NCBI GenBank assembly: GCA_965212245.1
Contig: OZ243107.1
Coordinates: 1,488,001-1,552,000 of the forward strand
Reading direction: 5' to 3'
DNA from: CAKZNE01 sp040222435
GTDB taxonomy: Bacteria; Bacteroidota; Bacteroidia; Flavobacteriales; Schleiferiaceae
DNA: 64,000 nt
Below are positions 8,404-15,998 of this stretch, piece by piece. The notes under the pieces were generated by a model, which was given only the letters and a program-made list of their open reading frames with translations, did no database searches and was not told the origin of the DNA. Position 1 is the stretch's first letter, and every line of letters starts with the position of its first letter. The position numbers and the translations under genes were made by a program.

Positions 8404-9978
8404 CTATCTGAACTTCATTACACCAAAGCGGCTTTTTGATTTACGCATGCCATACAGCAGGGCCGAGTCATAATTTATTTGATGTGATTTTCCGGGAACC
8501 AGGGTAGCACTAACTTCTTTGCTCTTAAAAAAAGCTTCACGGGTAACTTTCCCGTTTTCATCAACCGTGGCAATAATAGCGGTAGAGCGCAGGGGAGACC
8601 CCATACCCCTTAGTCTTTTACCTTCCCGTAAGCGATCCAGGTTTTTGGGGTTGTCATTGAAGATGAAATTCAATCGGTTTTTTTCTACTAATAAAAGATA
8701 AGAGGAGAAGAAACCACCATCATTAACAGAGGCTTGCTCTTTTGGAATGTGGGAAGCCCAGTCTACAGATCCGGATGGGCTTATGTTCAGTACAATAATG
8801 TCATTCCGGTAATAATACACATCCGCAGTCTGAACGCCCGTAGGTACTCCATTAAAGCTTGACGATACCTGAGATATCACTTCCTTATAATATTGCTCGG
8901 CTACAATCATTACACCTCCATCGTCTCTTCGTATAAAGTCGCGGAATTTGTAGTTATACAGATCGTGATTTTTCTCAACTCTTCTCTCCGGAAGGAAATT
9001 GAGCAGAAATTCTTTAGTAAAAGGTTCATTAATGGCAATTATGGGTTCAAGGGTGTTTTGGTTGATGGTGATAAAATAAGTCCCTCCTACACGGTCAACA
9101 TTCTTATCGGAATAGAAGCCGGTAACCACCATGGTGTTGTTGTCAAAATCACATAAAACAGAGGTGCTGCTTACGTATTTATCATTAAGGCCAAGCTCAT
9201 ATTCAAGGATGTCTTCTTTATCCTTACTTACCTGAAAGAGCTTATAATCCTCGTTCGGGGAATCGCGCTCTCTGCGCTCTCCCTTTCTGCGGTTAGGGGT
9301 GGCATAACCAGCAATAAAAATATCTCCGGTATTGGTTACGGACCAATCTGAAATATCAAAATACCGGTCGGTATAGGGCAGCGTAACCATTTTTTCCCAA
9401 AGAAGATTGTACTCATGATCCAGTACGGTAAGACCCAGTTTTTCAGGTTCGCCCTTTAAGTAGGGTTGCTCTGCATAAATGAGAACTTTGGAAGAATCCT
9501 GGGAGGTGCTGATATTAAAGGCACCATCCGACCTGCGCTTGGCCTTTACAGAAGCAATTTCTATAGGTGGTTTTTTACGGCCTTTTTCATCAAGGATACT
9601 CAGGATTAAAAACTTCTTATCCAAATCCGAATTGTACACTGTGAAAAATAGGTGAGGTGTATTACCCCGTAACCATGAATGTTTATAAATAGCCGGTTCA
9701 CCCTTATATTCAAAGTCATCATAAACCACATCATATTCAGTTTTAAATGATTGGTTATGGTACTTTTTTACATGATAGGTATCTTCTTTAATCTTTTCGT
9801 AGGCTTTTTCATTGTCCATTCCGAAAGTGTAAAAGGATGTTCCGTCAGAACCGATAATGGTATAAAAGCTCAGGTCTTTGGATTTTGTTAACGGACCCCA
9901 GTCTACAGCTATGCCAGAAGCTTGTGAAAAAGTGAACAGCGGAGAAAGCAGCGCTAAAGCGCAGATAAATTTTTTCAT
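8404..9978 (-). CDS. exported protein of unknown function, propeller-like
   Basis: Not assigned to a named family. The ATG at 9978 is chosen because it starts a good signal peptide (MKKFICALALLSPLFTFSQA, cleavage near residue 19-21); an in-frame start at 10005 would bury it. 524 residues. The body has repeated segments of about 45-60 residues alternating predicted beta strands with Asp/Asn/Gly turns (for example GDIFIAGYATPNRR, NNTMVVTGFYSDKN, GGVMIVAEQYYKE), which suggests a beta-propeller. There is no lipobox and no T9SS sorting domain, so it is probably periplasmic or surface-attached. It is divergent from the barrel gene at 10030 across an 18-bp palindrome. Confidence 0.75.
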   Translation of the reverse strand: MKKFICALALLSPLFTFSQASGIAVDWGPLTKSKDLSFYTIIGSDGTSFYTFGMDNEKAYEKIKEDTYHVKKYHNQSFKTEYDVVYDDFEYKGEPAIYKHSWLRGNTPHLFFTVYNSDLDKKFLILSILDEKGRKKPPIEIASVKAKRRSDGAFNISTSQDSSKVLIYAEQPYLKGEPEKLGLTVLDHEYNLLWEKMVTLPYTDRYFDISDWSVTNTGDIFIAGYATPNRRKGERRERDSPNEDYKLFQVSKDKEDILEYELGLNDKYVSSTSVLCDFDNNTMVVTGFYSDKNVDRVGGTYFITINQNTLEPIIAINEPFTKEFLLNFLPERRVEKNHDLYNYKFRDFIRRDDGGVMIVAEQYYKEVISQVSSSFNGVPTGVQTADVYYYRNDIIVLNISPSGSVDWASHIPKEQASVNDGGFFSSYLLLVEKNRLNFIFNDNPKNLDRLREGKRLRGMGSPLRSTAIIATVDENGKVTREAFFKSKEVSATLVPGKSHQINYDSALLYGMRKSKSRFGVMKFR

Positions 9979-9992
9979 TTTAGTTAAGGGTA

Positions 9993-10010
9993 TATTTTTG
10001 GCCAAAAATA
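9993..10010. promoter_or_regulatory. 18-bp palindrome forming two face-to-face -7 elements
   Basis: TATTTTTGG/CCAAAAATA is a perfect palindrome between the two divergent genes. Each strand of it reads TATTTTTG, a full TAnnTTTG match: plus strand 9993-10000 (toward the 10030 gene) and minus strand 10010-10003 (toward the 9978 gene). The same sequence could also be an operator. No clear -33 TTG is seen for either direction. Confidence 0.45.
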
Positions 10011-10029
10011 AACTTTAACCTTTAGTCCC

Positions 10030-10767
10030 ATGAACCTTACCCGGAATTACTTATTACCCATGTTTTTTCTAATGCTTTCCTTTTATGCATTTTGCCAGGA
10101 GGAGAATAAGGTAAGGCGAAAAGAAATTAAGCTTGAAGAACGGGAATCTTCAGCGGATGCACCTACAGCCCTACAAAGCAAAAAAGTAAAACAAAGGGAG
10201 GAAAGCCTGGGGGCTGAGTGGGCAGTTAAGTTAGATCCGGTTCAGGCCGTGTACGGGAATTTTCCACTTTTTATAGAGTACGCACCAACACGCTGGTTTT
10301 CATTGGAGCTGGGGGCAGGCCTTACCACTAAAAATTACATGAATGAAATATTGGGGAACAAGACCAGAGTACAATTGGGGGTAAAGCCAAAACTTCCGGT
10401 GGGCTACTCACTAAGCGGGATGGCCAGATTATACTATCAGGGAAATGCTTTTGACGATGGAGGTTATTTTGGGGTTTCGTATCAATTTCTAAAATATAGG
10501 CGCGAATATGAAGTGGATAATATAGTGCTGGAAAGAGAAAATGACCGCAACTATATTTTAGGGTTTTGGCTGGGTTATTTGTTTGGCCTGGATGATGAGG
10601 AAAGGTTTATCCTGGATATGTATGCAGGCTGGGTACGGTTCCGGGAAAAAGGAAGTATGATTACAGAGGCCGAGAGTGGTTCGACTAACGCTTATAATAT
10701 CAGCCAGTTTGCAGGAGCGTACCGGATATCGCCCCGGTTGGGTTTTAAATTAATGTATATACTTTAA
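10030..10767 (+). CDS. probable outer-membrane beta-barrel protein
   Basis: 245 residues. Signal peptide MNLTRNYLLPMFFLMLSFYAFCQ, cleavage near residue 22. After a charged linker (25-60, Lys/Glu-rich) the rest alternates amphipathic strands with aromatic ends (FSLELGAGLTTK, GYSLSGMARLYYQG, YFGVSYQFLKYRREY, RFILDMYAGWVRF) and closes with a strand ending in a hydrophobic residue (GFKLMYIL), as in small outer-membrane barrels. No named family recognised. It is divergent from the exported protein at 8404-9978, so the two may be co-regulated. Confidence 0.75.
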   Translation: MNLTRNYLLPMFFLMLSFYAFCQEENKVRRKEIKLEERESSADAPTALQSKKVKQREESLGAEWAVKLDPVQAVYGNFPLFIEYAPTRWFSLELGAGLTTKNYMNEILGNKTRVQLGVKPKLPVGYSLSGMARLYYQGNAFDDGGYFGVSYQFLKYRREYEVDNIVLERENDRNYILGFWLGYLFGLDDEERFILDMYAGWVRFREKGSMITEAESGSTNAYNISQFAGAYRISPRLGFKLMYIL

Positions 10768-10818
10768 AACCTGTCTTGAACAACCTGCCGGAACCAGGAG
10801 TAAAAAACGTAAAAGGTT

Positions 10819-11106
10819 TCATCGTTCCGGCAATTTAAAGGCCTGAACCGTTTACGTGGAACTGGTTATTCCTGCAAAAGCCGTTATACCCTTATAAGCT
10901 ATAGGATTAAAACTAGAGATAGAAGAATTACCCGAAGCTAAAGGGGTTTTCCACACCAACTCCAGATTGGATGAGTCTTTGGGCTCATTTGGAGGTATAG
11001 GTTTAGGTTCGGGCCTGGCACAGACTGTAAGGAATAAAGCAAAGGTTGTCCATCCACCACGCAAAATGAGCCGGGACAAACCCTTTAGGTAGATATAACT
11101 ATTCAT
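10819..11106 (-). pseudogene. collapsed third copy of the PQQ-like propeller lipoprotein gene
   Basis: From the ATG at 11106 the frame encodes a lipoprotein-like leader (lipobox LTVC) and a segment nearly identical to the N-terminus of the 11731-12837 paralogue (ELVWKTPLASGNSS and following). It then hits a TAA at 10854-10852 where the paralogue has CAA (Gln). Reading on in the same frame gives T-V-Q-A-F-K-L-P-E-R-stop, the exact C-terminus of the full-length paralogues, ending at 10819. So about 300 internal codons were deleted in frame at a short shared sequence (AGGCCTT-like), and a nonsense mutation also occurred. The ATG overlaps the end of the preceding barrel gene by 8 nt, so it may still be translated as an 84-residue peptide. 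Confidence 0.8.
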
Positions 11107-11734
11107 TAGAGGAATCTTGAATAATGAGGTAATTTATCTGCAAAGCAATGGCAGGGGAAAAATAGCCATCAAACCCCCGGTCACTTGTCCCCAAAAAGTA
11201 ATCACCTTCCCATTTGTACTGAGCCATAATACACCAGGAGTAACTTAATTTCCTGGATTTTTTGATATTGAATTTCAACATGGGACTAAAACTGAATAGA
11301 CAAGGGTTGTAAAATATATCTCCTCTAAATTCAGTATTGATATTAAAACCCCAATGAAAGCGGATGCCTGGTTCTAAAAAGGAAAAAAGCTCTTTAGATA
11401 TGCCGATAGCCAGTAAAAAATCACTTCGGCTGTAAGAGATTTTTTCTCGTACAGTTAGACCGGTTTGGCTATCCACACCGTCTATATCTCCAAATAACCG
11501 GCTAAACCCTAAAAGATGCTCCAGTTTTAGGCCATGTTTTTTTGTGGAGGTAAAGATCAATCCGGCATCAATATGAGCCAGTTGCTGGTTGGGACGATAA
11601 TGTATATAGGTAGGAAATCCACCGGATTTTATCAGATCCGGCCCGTAACTATAATAGGGTGAAAGGCTGATGTTCTGTCCGCTTAGGTTTATACAGAATG
11701 CTCCTGTTACTATGATTAAAAATAACTTTTTCAT
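11099..11734 (-). CDS. small outer-membrane-barrel-like protein inside the propeller array
   Basis: 211 residues with a signal peptide (MKKLFLIIVTGAFCINLSGQ). The body has short amphipathic strands with aromatic girdles (YYSYGPDLI, GLKLEHLLGFSRLFG, LSYSWCIMAQYKWEG) and ends near a hydrophobic strand (ALQINYLII) plus a short polar tail. No family recognised. Its ATG overlaps the stop of the upstream propeller copy as ATGA, and its own end overlaps the start of the collapsed third copy, so it is translationally embedded in the tandem array. It may be an assembly or anchoring partner for the propeller lipoproteins; that is inference. Confidence 0.7.
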   Translation of the reverse strand: MKKLFLIIVTGAFCINLSGQNISLSPYYSYGPDLIKSGGFPTYIHYRPNQQLAHIDAGLIFTSTKKHGLKLEHLLGFSRLFGDIDGVDSQTGLTVREKISYSRSDFLLAIGISKELFSFLEPGIRFHWGFNINTEFRGDIFYNPCLFSFSPMLKFNIKKSRKLSYSWCIMAQYKWEGDYFLGTSDRGFDGYFSPAIALQINYLIIQDSSNE

Positions 11735-12837
11735 CGCTCCGGCAACTTAAAGGCCATGGCGTAATAACGGTCGGCCACAAAAATGAGACGGTTTACCGGG
11801 TCAATGGCCACCCCGCCATTGAAGCTGGCTGGCACTTCACCCTCATTGGGAGAGTCTTCAGCCCAGATGATTCTTCCGTTGGAAGCATTTACCGCGAATA
11901 ACTTACCATCTCCATCAGCAGTGTAGTAAATAATACCATCATGATAGGCCATGTGTGAAGGCGTAAACCCCGCCTCTCCACGTATCCATTCCTCATCTCC
12001 GCTGAATTTATCAAAAGCGCTTATCAGGTCGTGATCCTGCTTAACGATCAGTTTGTTGCCTACAATGAGGAGGTTGGACGTTAAGGCATGAGCGCCATCA
12101 CCATAGAAGAGGTTTTGCCATACCACATTCCCTTCAAGCAGGTCAATGCAACTTACCGAACGGGCACCCAGGAAGTAGGCGTAATTGCCGTCTACCAAAG
12201 GAGTAACAACGTTGGAATTGCCGGAGGGATCTATATCCTCCAGTATAAACTGCACTTTTTGAGTAGAAAGGTTGTAGGCGTAAAAGTCAATCTTACCGTC
12301 TGAGGTATCAAAATTCCAGCTGCGGTTCTGAAAGAGCAGGACCTCCTCTCCCTGAGGGTTAATCCAAAGGGTAGGGCTTTCAATAAATGGGGTATACCCA
12401 CCAATAGAATCCCTATAAAGCGTAAAAACGGTGTCCCATTGCGCCTGAGCAAGAGGACTTCTCACCAGGTGCATATAAGGCATTCTCAGACCAGGGCCAC
12501 CCTGCCTATGATAAATAAGATCATTAATAATGGTAAGCCGTGGCATACCCCCATCCACTTTGTAATACCAGCTTAACTGACCATTATCTAAGTTAACCAC
12601 CGACATTTCATTTTCACATTCGGCAATCATGAAGTTTTGACCGATGGGGTTGTCACCTATTCCATTGCAAACTGCCAGTTCCCATTTCTTTTGACCATTT
12701 TGCACATCGAAGGCCTGAACCGTTTGCGTGGTACTTGTTACTCCTGCAAAAGCTGTTATACCATTATAAGCTATAGGATTAAAACTAGAGATAGAAGAAT
12801 TACCCGAAGCTAAAGGCGTTTTCCAAACCAATTCCAA
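11731..12837 (-). CDS. second PQQ-like beta-propeller paralogue, export signal damaged
   Basis: 368 residues from a TTG at 12837; no ATG exists in frame. The frame stays open to a TGA at 12918-12916 and includes I-T-G-V-S-V-A-C-Q-K-P-D-P, which looks like the end of a lipoprotein signal peptide with its Cys. An ATG (12930) sits in another frame just after the lipase fragment, so the hydrophobic core seems to have been lost by a frame-changing deletion. The rest is intact and homologous to the 13165-14409 protein: propeller blades with Gly/Trp motifs (GQLSWYY, GNVVWQN, GRIIWAE) and the terminal MAFKLPER. It is probably a decaying gene; if translated from TTG the product stays in the cytoplasm. 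Confidence 0.6.
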   Translation of the reverse strand: MELVWKTPLASGNSSISSFNPIAYNGITAFAGVTSTTQTVQAFDVQNGQKKWELAVCNGIGDNPIGQNFMIAECENEMSVVNLDNGQLSWYYKVDGGMPRLTIINDLIYHRQGGPGLRMPYMHLVRSPLAQAQWDTVFTLYRDSIGGYTPFIESPTLWINPQGEEVLLFQNRSWNFDTSDGKIDFYAYNLSTQKVQFILEDIDPSGNSNVVTPLVDGNYAYFLGARSVSCIDLLEGNVVWQNLFYGDGAHALTSNLLIVGNKLIVKQDHDLISAFDKFSGDEEWIRGEAGFTPSHMAYHDGIIYYTADGDGKLFAVNASNGRIIWAEDSPNEGEVPASFNGGVAIDPVNRLIFVADRYYAMAFKLPER

Positions 12838-12933
12838 CTTGCTGGAATCAGCAGGTTTGATAGGATCAGCTGGTTTTGGGTCAGGCTTTTGACAAGCTAC
12901 AGAGACACCGGTGATTCATTACTCTCTTCATGA

Positions 12934-13143
12934 TTATTTGTTCTTGGTGTAGAAGTAATTCCCATAATCTCCGGAAAATAAACCATTGAGCTTTTCCCTT
13001 AGCTCCCCATTATTCCGCATTTGCTGGTGGTTGGTCTTATCCATTTTCAGGCGGTCGTCTCCAAAAGTAATAGCCCCCGGCAGGTTTTTGGCGCTTTCCG
13101 CAGTTACTATACCATCATTGGCTTTATTTACCACCCCGGTATG
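12934..13143 (-). pseudogene. duplicated C-terminal fragment of the lipase-like gene
   Basis: This encodes a near-copy of the last 70 residues of the lipase-like protein at 14406-15992 (VVNKANDGIVTAESAKNLPG and onward, ending YFYTKNK). Homology begins abruptly at the codons for H-T-G-V-V (13143) and there is no ATG; a GTG at 13134 could start a 66-residue peptide. It sits between the end of the intact propeller gene and the start of the second propeller copy, exactly where a lipase 3' end would be if [lipase tail + propeller gene] had been duplicated as one unit. Confidence 0.8.
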
Positions 13144-13164
13144 GAGATTTTGATGTTGTGAGTT

Positions 13165-14409
13165 TTACCGTTCCGGCAACTTAAAGGCCATGGCATAATA
13201 GCGGTCCGCCACAAAAAGGTAGCGGTTCACCGGGTCAATGGCCACGCCCCCGTTAAAGCCGGCCGGTACTTCACCTTCGTTAGGTGAATCCTCCTTCCAG
13301 ATGATCTTCCCATTATCCGCGTTCACCGCATAGAGTTTACCGTCCCCATCAGCCGTATAATAGATCACCCCGTCAAAGTACTCCATATGCGAAGGCGTAT
13401 AGCCTGCGTCTAATTGCTCCCAGTCCACGCCCCCGGTTAGTTTATCAAAGGCCGTAAGCAGGTTGTTATCCTGCTTTACGATCAGTTTATTACCCACCAC
13501 CAAAAGGTTGGAAGTGAGAGCCTGCGCCCCATCACCATAAAAAAGCTTTTGCCACACCATGCTACCCGTTATAAGATCAATACAACTCACCGAACGCGCC
13601 CCCAGAAAATAGGCGTAATTCCCGTCCACCAGCGGTGTTGCCACGTTGGAGTTGCCCGAAGGCTCCATGTCTTCCAGTACAAACTGCACTTTTTTAGTAG
13701 AAAGGTTGTAGGCGTAAAAGTCAATTTGCCCGTCCGAAGTATCAAAATTCCAGGAGCGGTTCTGGAACACCAATACACTATCCCCATTGGGGGCTATCCA
13801 TAGAGAAGGACCCTCAATGGAAGGGGTATAGCCATTTAAGGAATCCCGGTAAAGTGTAAAAACCGTTTCCCAGCCCGGAGAATGTACAGAGGTTCTGACC
13901 AACTGTAAAGAATCCGGACGTAAGGTGGCCGGGTAAATTCGCTTATGATAAATGTGATCATCAATTAAAGTAATCCTTGGATCACCATTGTTAGCAGGAA
14001 TCTTTTGAGTCCATAATGCCGAACCCGTATTTATATCAACAACACCGTTTTCTGACCAGTGATTATAGATCAGAAGGTTTTGATATAAAAAAGTGAGATT
14101 AGAACCATGAAGTCCCACGTTTCCCAAAAAGTCATTCCATTGCCATTTTAAATTACCATCCGTACCATTCAATCCTACAAAAGCTACTGAATTAGAGCGG
14201 ATAGCGGAAAAGATTACTTTTCCGGAAGCATATAAAGGATTTACTGACGAGCTAGATTGTAAATTTTCTGATAAAGGGAGTTTCCATATCATCTCAAGCT
14301 TACTAGAATCAGAAGGTTCGGGAAGCTGAACTATTTTGGGTTCTGGCTTTTTACAGCCTAAGATTATCGTCAAAGTTAAGGCCGGGAAGTACATTTTTAA
14401 ATTCTTCAT
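13165..14409 (-). CDS. PQQ-like beta-propeller lipoprotein (intact copy)
   Basis: 414 residues. Lipoprotein signal (MKNLKMYFPALTLTIILGCKK, lipobox LGC at about residue 19), then a Pro/Ser linker and a PQQ-like propeller with repeated G-x-x-x-W blade motifs (GNLKWQW, GSALWTQ, GSMVWQK, GKIIWKE). I see no dehydrogenase active-site residues, so it is more likely a binding or scaffold propeller (BamB-like fold) than an enzyme. Its ATG overlaps the stop of the lipase-like gene (ATGA), a sign of tight translational coupling. The first 180 or so residues differ strongly from the second copy while the last 200 are nearly identical. Confidence 0.8.
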   Translation of the reverse strand: MKNLKMYFPALTLTIILGCKKPEPKIVQLPEPSDSSKLEMIWKLPLSENLQSSSSVNPLYASGKVIFSAIRSNSVAFVGLNGTDGNLKWQWNDFLGNVGLHGSNLTFLYQNLLIYNHWSENGVVDINTGSALWTQKIPANNGDPRITLIDDHIYHKRIYPATLRPDSLQLVRTSVHSPGWETVFTLYRDSLNGYTPSIEGPSLWIAPNGDSVLVFQNRSWNFDTSDGQIDFYAYNLSTKKVQFVLEDMEPSGNSNVATPLVDGNYAYFLGARSVSCIDLITGSMVWQKLFYGDGAQALTSNLLVVGNKLIVKQDNNLLTAFDKLTGGVDWEQLDAGYTPSHMEYFDGVIYYTADGDGKLYAVNADNGKIIWKEDSPNEGEVPAGFNGGVAIDPVNRYLFVADRYYAMAFKLPER

Positions 14410-15992
14410 TTTGTTCTGGTTATAAAATATTTTCCATAATGGCCATCAAATAATCCATTCAATTTATCCCTTAATTCTCCATTATTCCGCATCTGTTGGT
14501 GGTTGGTTTTTTCCATTTTCAGTCGGTCATCTCCAAAAGTAATGGCCCCCGGCAGGTTTTTAGCGCTTTCCGCGGTTACAATACCATCATTGGTTTTATT
14601 TACCACCCCGGTATGAATGCGTTTGTAATAGCTGCATAAGAGGCAGGGGTCCAAGCCTTCTTCTATGCAGTCCATTTCATTATATACAATGGGATAGCTG
14701 GAAGCACCCCCATTGCACTTATCGGCACAATTGCACTCATGGGTAATACCGGTTACCTCGGTTCTGCGGGCTCCTATAATAACCCGCCATTTATCGTTGG
14801 CCTGGTCCAGCCACCTAAGGCCTCTTGCGTACTCATTCGCTCTATCGTTAGCCTGGTACCACTTGTGATTATAAATAGCACAGGCTGCTGTGTTTGCCAC
14901 CCACTGTCGCCAGGACGTGCAAGGCACTCCATAGGCCATGCTCAGGCCTTGTTTATCCAGATAAAATGTGTAGTATTTGTTTGCGTAGTTAGCGCGGAGT
15001 GTTTTGTAATCCAGGTGTGTACTGTCATCGTCAGCCGTAAAGGGCGGTTGCAGGGTGGGCGATTCTACCAGGGAGTTCATCACCCGCCAGAATTCCGGCT
15101 TTTCTTCTTCTCCGTAAAAGGCCAGCATGGGTAGGGTGGTGGTGTAGGTGTTCAGTGTATTATTGATAAAAGAGGCGCCTTCCTTATAGTCCTGCACGAT
15201 GGGTAGTTGGTAATCACTCATTACCAGGGGCAGGATGGAACCCCCGAAAATATTACAAGCGTTGGCTCCAAAATCAACGATTTTCTGATCTATTTTAAAT
15301 ACGGCTAAGAGAAAATCCACGAAGGAATTACCCTTGCCCAATGCTTCAAGAATAATAGGCTCCGAAAGGCGAATGCAGGCCTCCGTGGCAAAATCCAGCA
15401 GTTTGCCGGAACCTCCGTTGGATATCTGCAGGCCATTATTCAGAATAGCGGCTCCCTGGTGCGGGCTGCCAAAGGTAACCAGTCCCCCAAACTCACGGGA
15501 GGCAAAAGGGTCGGTATCTTCCAGGTAATCGGTGCCGCGTGATACAATGCCACCCTGGCTGTGCGCAATCAAAAAGTTGTCATCCCGCACCGTATAACTG
15601 GTATTGTGCGCCACGTTCTCATCCACCAGCTGGCTTTGGAGGTCGTTAATGGCATCATTCATACTGGTTTGTACGTATTCTGGTTTCAGGGAGAGTACCC
15701 TGCGTGGGGAATAGTTGGTCACCGGGCCGGTTACCTGATCCTGGGTTACGGTACTCACCGGGTTCCAGGAAGTAAGGTTGCCGCCCAGGCCGTGTATCCA
15801 GTAGATAATGCGGTCTTCACCGGTTTTGGTTTTGTGAAAATAGGTGAGATCCACCGGAGGGACGGTATCTACTTCCAGGGTGGTAAACGGAGCCAGCAGG
15901 GTGGCGGTATCACCCTCCGGGCATTGGCCGTAAATTACCGGGCAGCTAAGCATAATGAGTAAAGTATAGTACGTTAAAGATAAATATTTCAT
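14406..15992 (-). CDS. secreted lipase/esterase-like alpha/beta hydrolase
   Basis: 528 residues. Signal peptide at 1-22 (MKYLSLTYYTLLIMLSCPVIYG). An alpha/beta-hydrolase core follows: oxyanion HG motif in IYWIHGLGGN and the nucleophile elbow in LIAHSQGGIVS, with SRGTDYLED and FGSPHQGA resembling PGAP1/lipase-type enzymes. A Cys-rich stretch near 420-460 (CNCADKCNGG, CLLCSYYK) may hold disulfides. The C-terminal 70 residues (from HTGVVNKTNDG, which may carry the catalytic Asp/His region, as in DGIVTAES) are the part duplicated downstream. No T9SS sorting domain. Six bases separate it from the T9SS-cargo gene upstream. The substrate is unknown; lipid ester is inferred. Confidence 0.8.
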   Translation of the reverse strand: MKYLSLTYYTLLIMLSCPVIYGQCPEGDTATLLAPFTTLEVDTVPPVDLTYFHKTKTGEDRIIYWIHGLGGNLTSWNPVSTVTQDQVTGPVTNYSPRRVLSLKPEYVQTSMNDAINDLQSQLVDENVAHNTSYTVRDDNFLIAHSQGGIVSRGTDYLEDTDPFASREFGGLVTFGSPHQGAAILNNGLQISNGGSGKLLDFATEACIRLSEPIILEALGKGNSFVDFLLAVFKIDQKIVDFGANACNIFGGSILPLVMSDYQLPIVQDYKEGASFINNTLNTYTTTLPMLAFYGEEEKPEFWRVMNSLVESPTLQPPFTADDDSTHLDYKTLRANYANKYYTFYLDKQGLSMAYGVPCTSWRQWVANTAACAIYNHKWYQANDRANEYARGLRWLDQANDKWRVIIGARRTEVTGITHECNCADKCNGGASSYPIVYNEMDCIEEGLDPCLLCSYYKRIHTGVVNKTNDGIVTAESAKNLPGAITFGDDRLKMEKTNHQQMRNNGELRDKLNGLFDGHYGKYFITRTK

Positions 15993-15998
15993 AACGGT

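Noticed and set aside
8404..9978. Considered as part of the propeller lipoprotein family at 11-14 kb
   Set aside because: No shared motifs such as MAFKLPER or the G-x-x-x-W blades; different leader type (no lipobox).
10819..14409. Considered whether the tandem copies mark an insertion sequence or integron
   Set aside because: No transposase, integrase, terminal inverted repeats or attachment site; copies are protein-coding tandem duplications.
14739..15962. Plus-strand frames of 131 and 133 codons opposite the lipase-like gene
   Set aside because: Shadows of a well-supported secreted protein on the other strand; no signal peptide or family motif.
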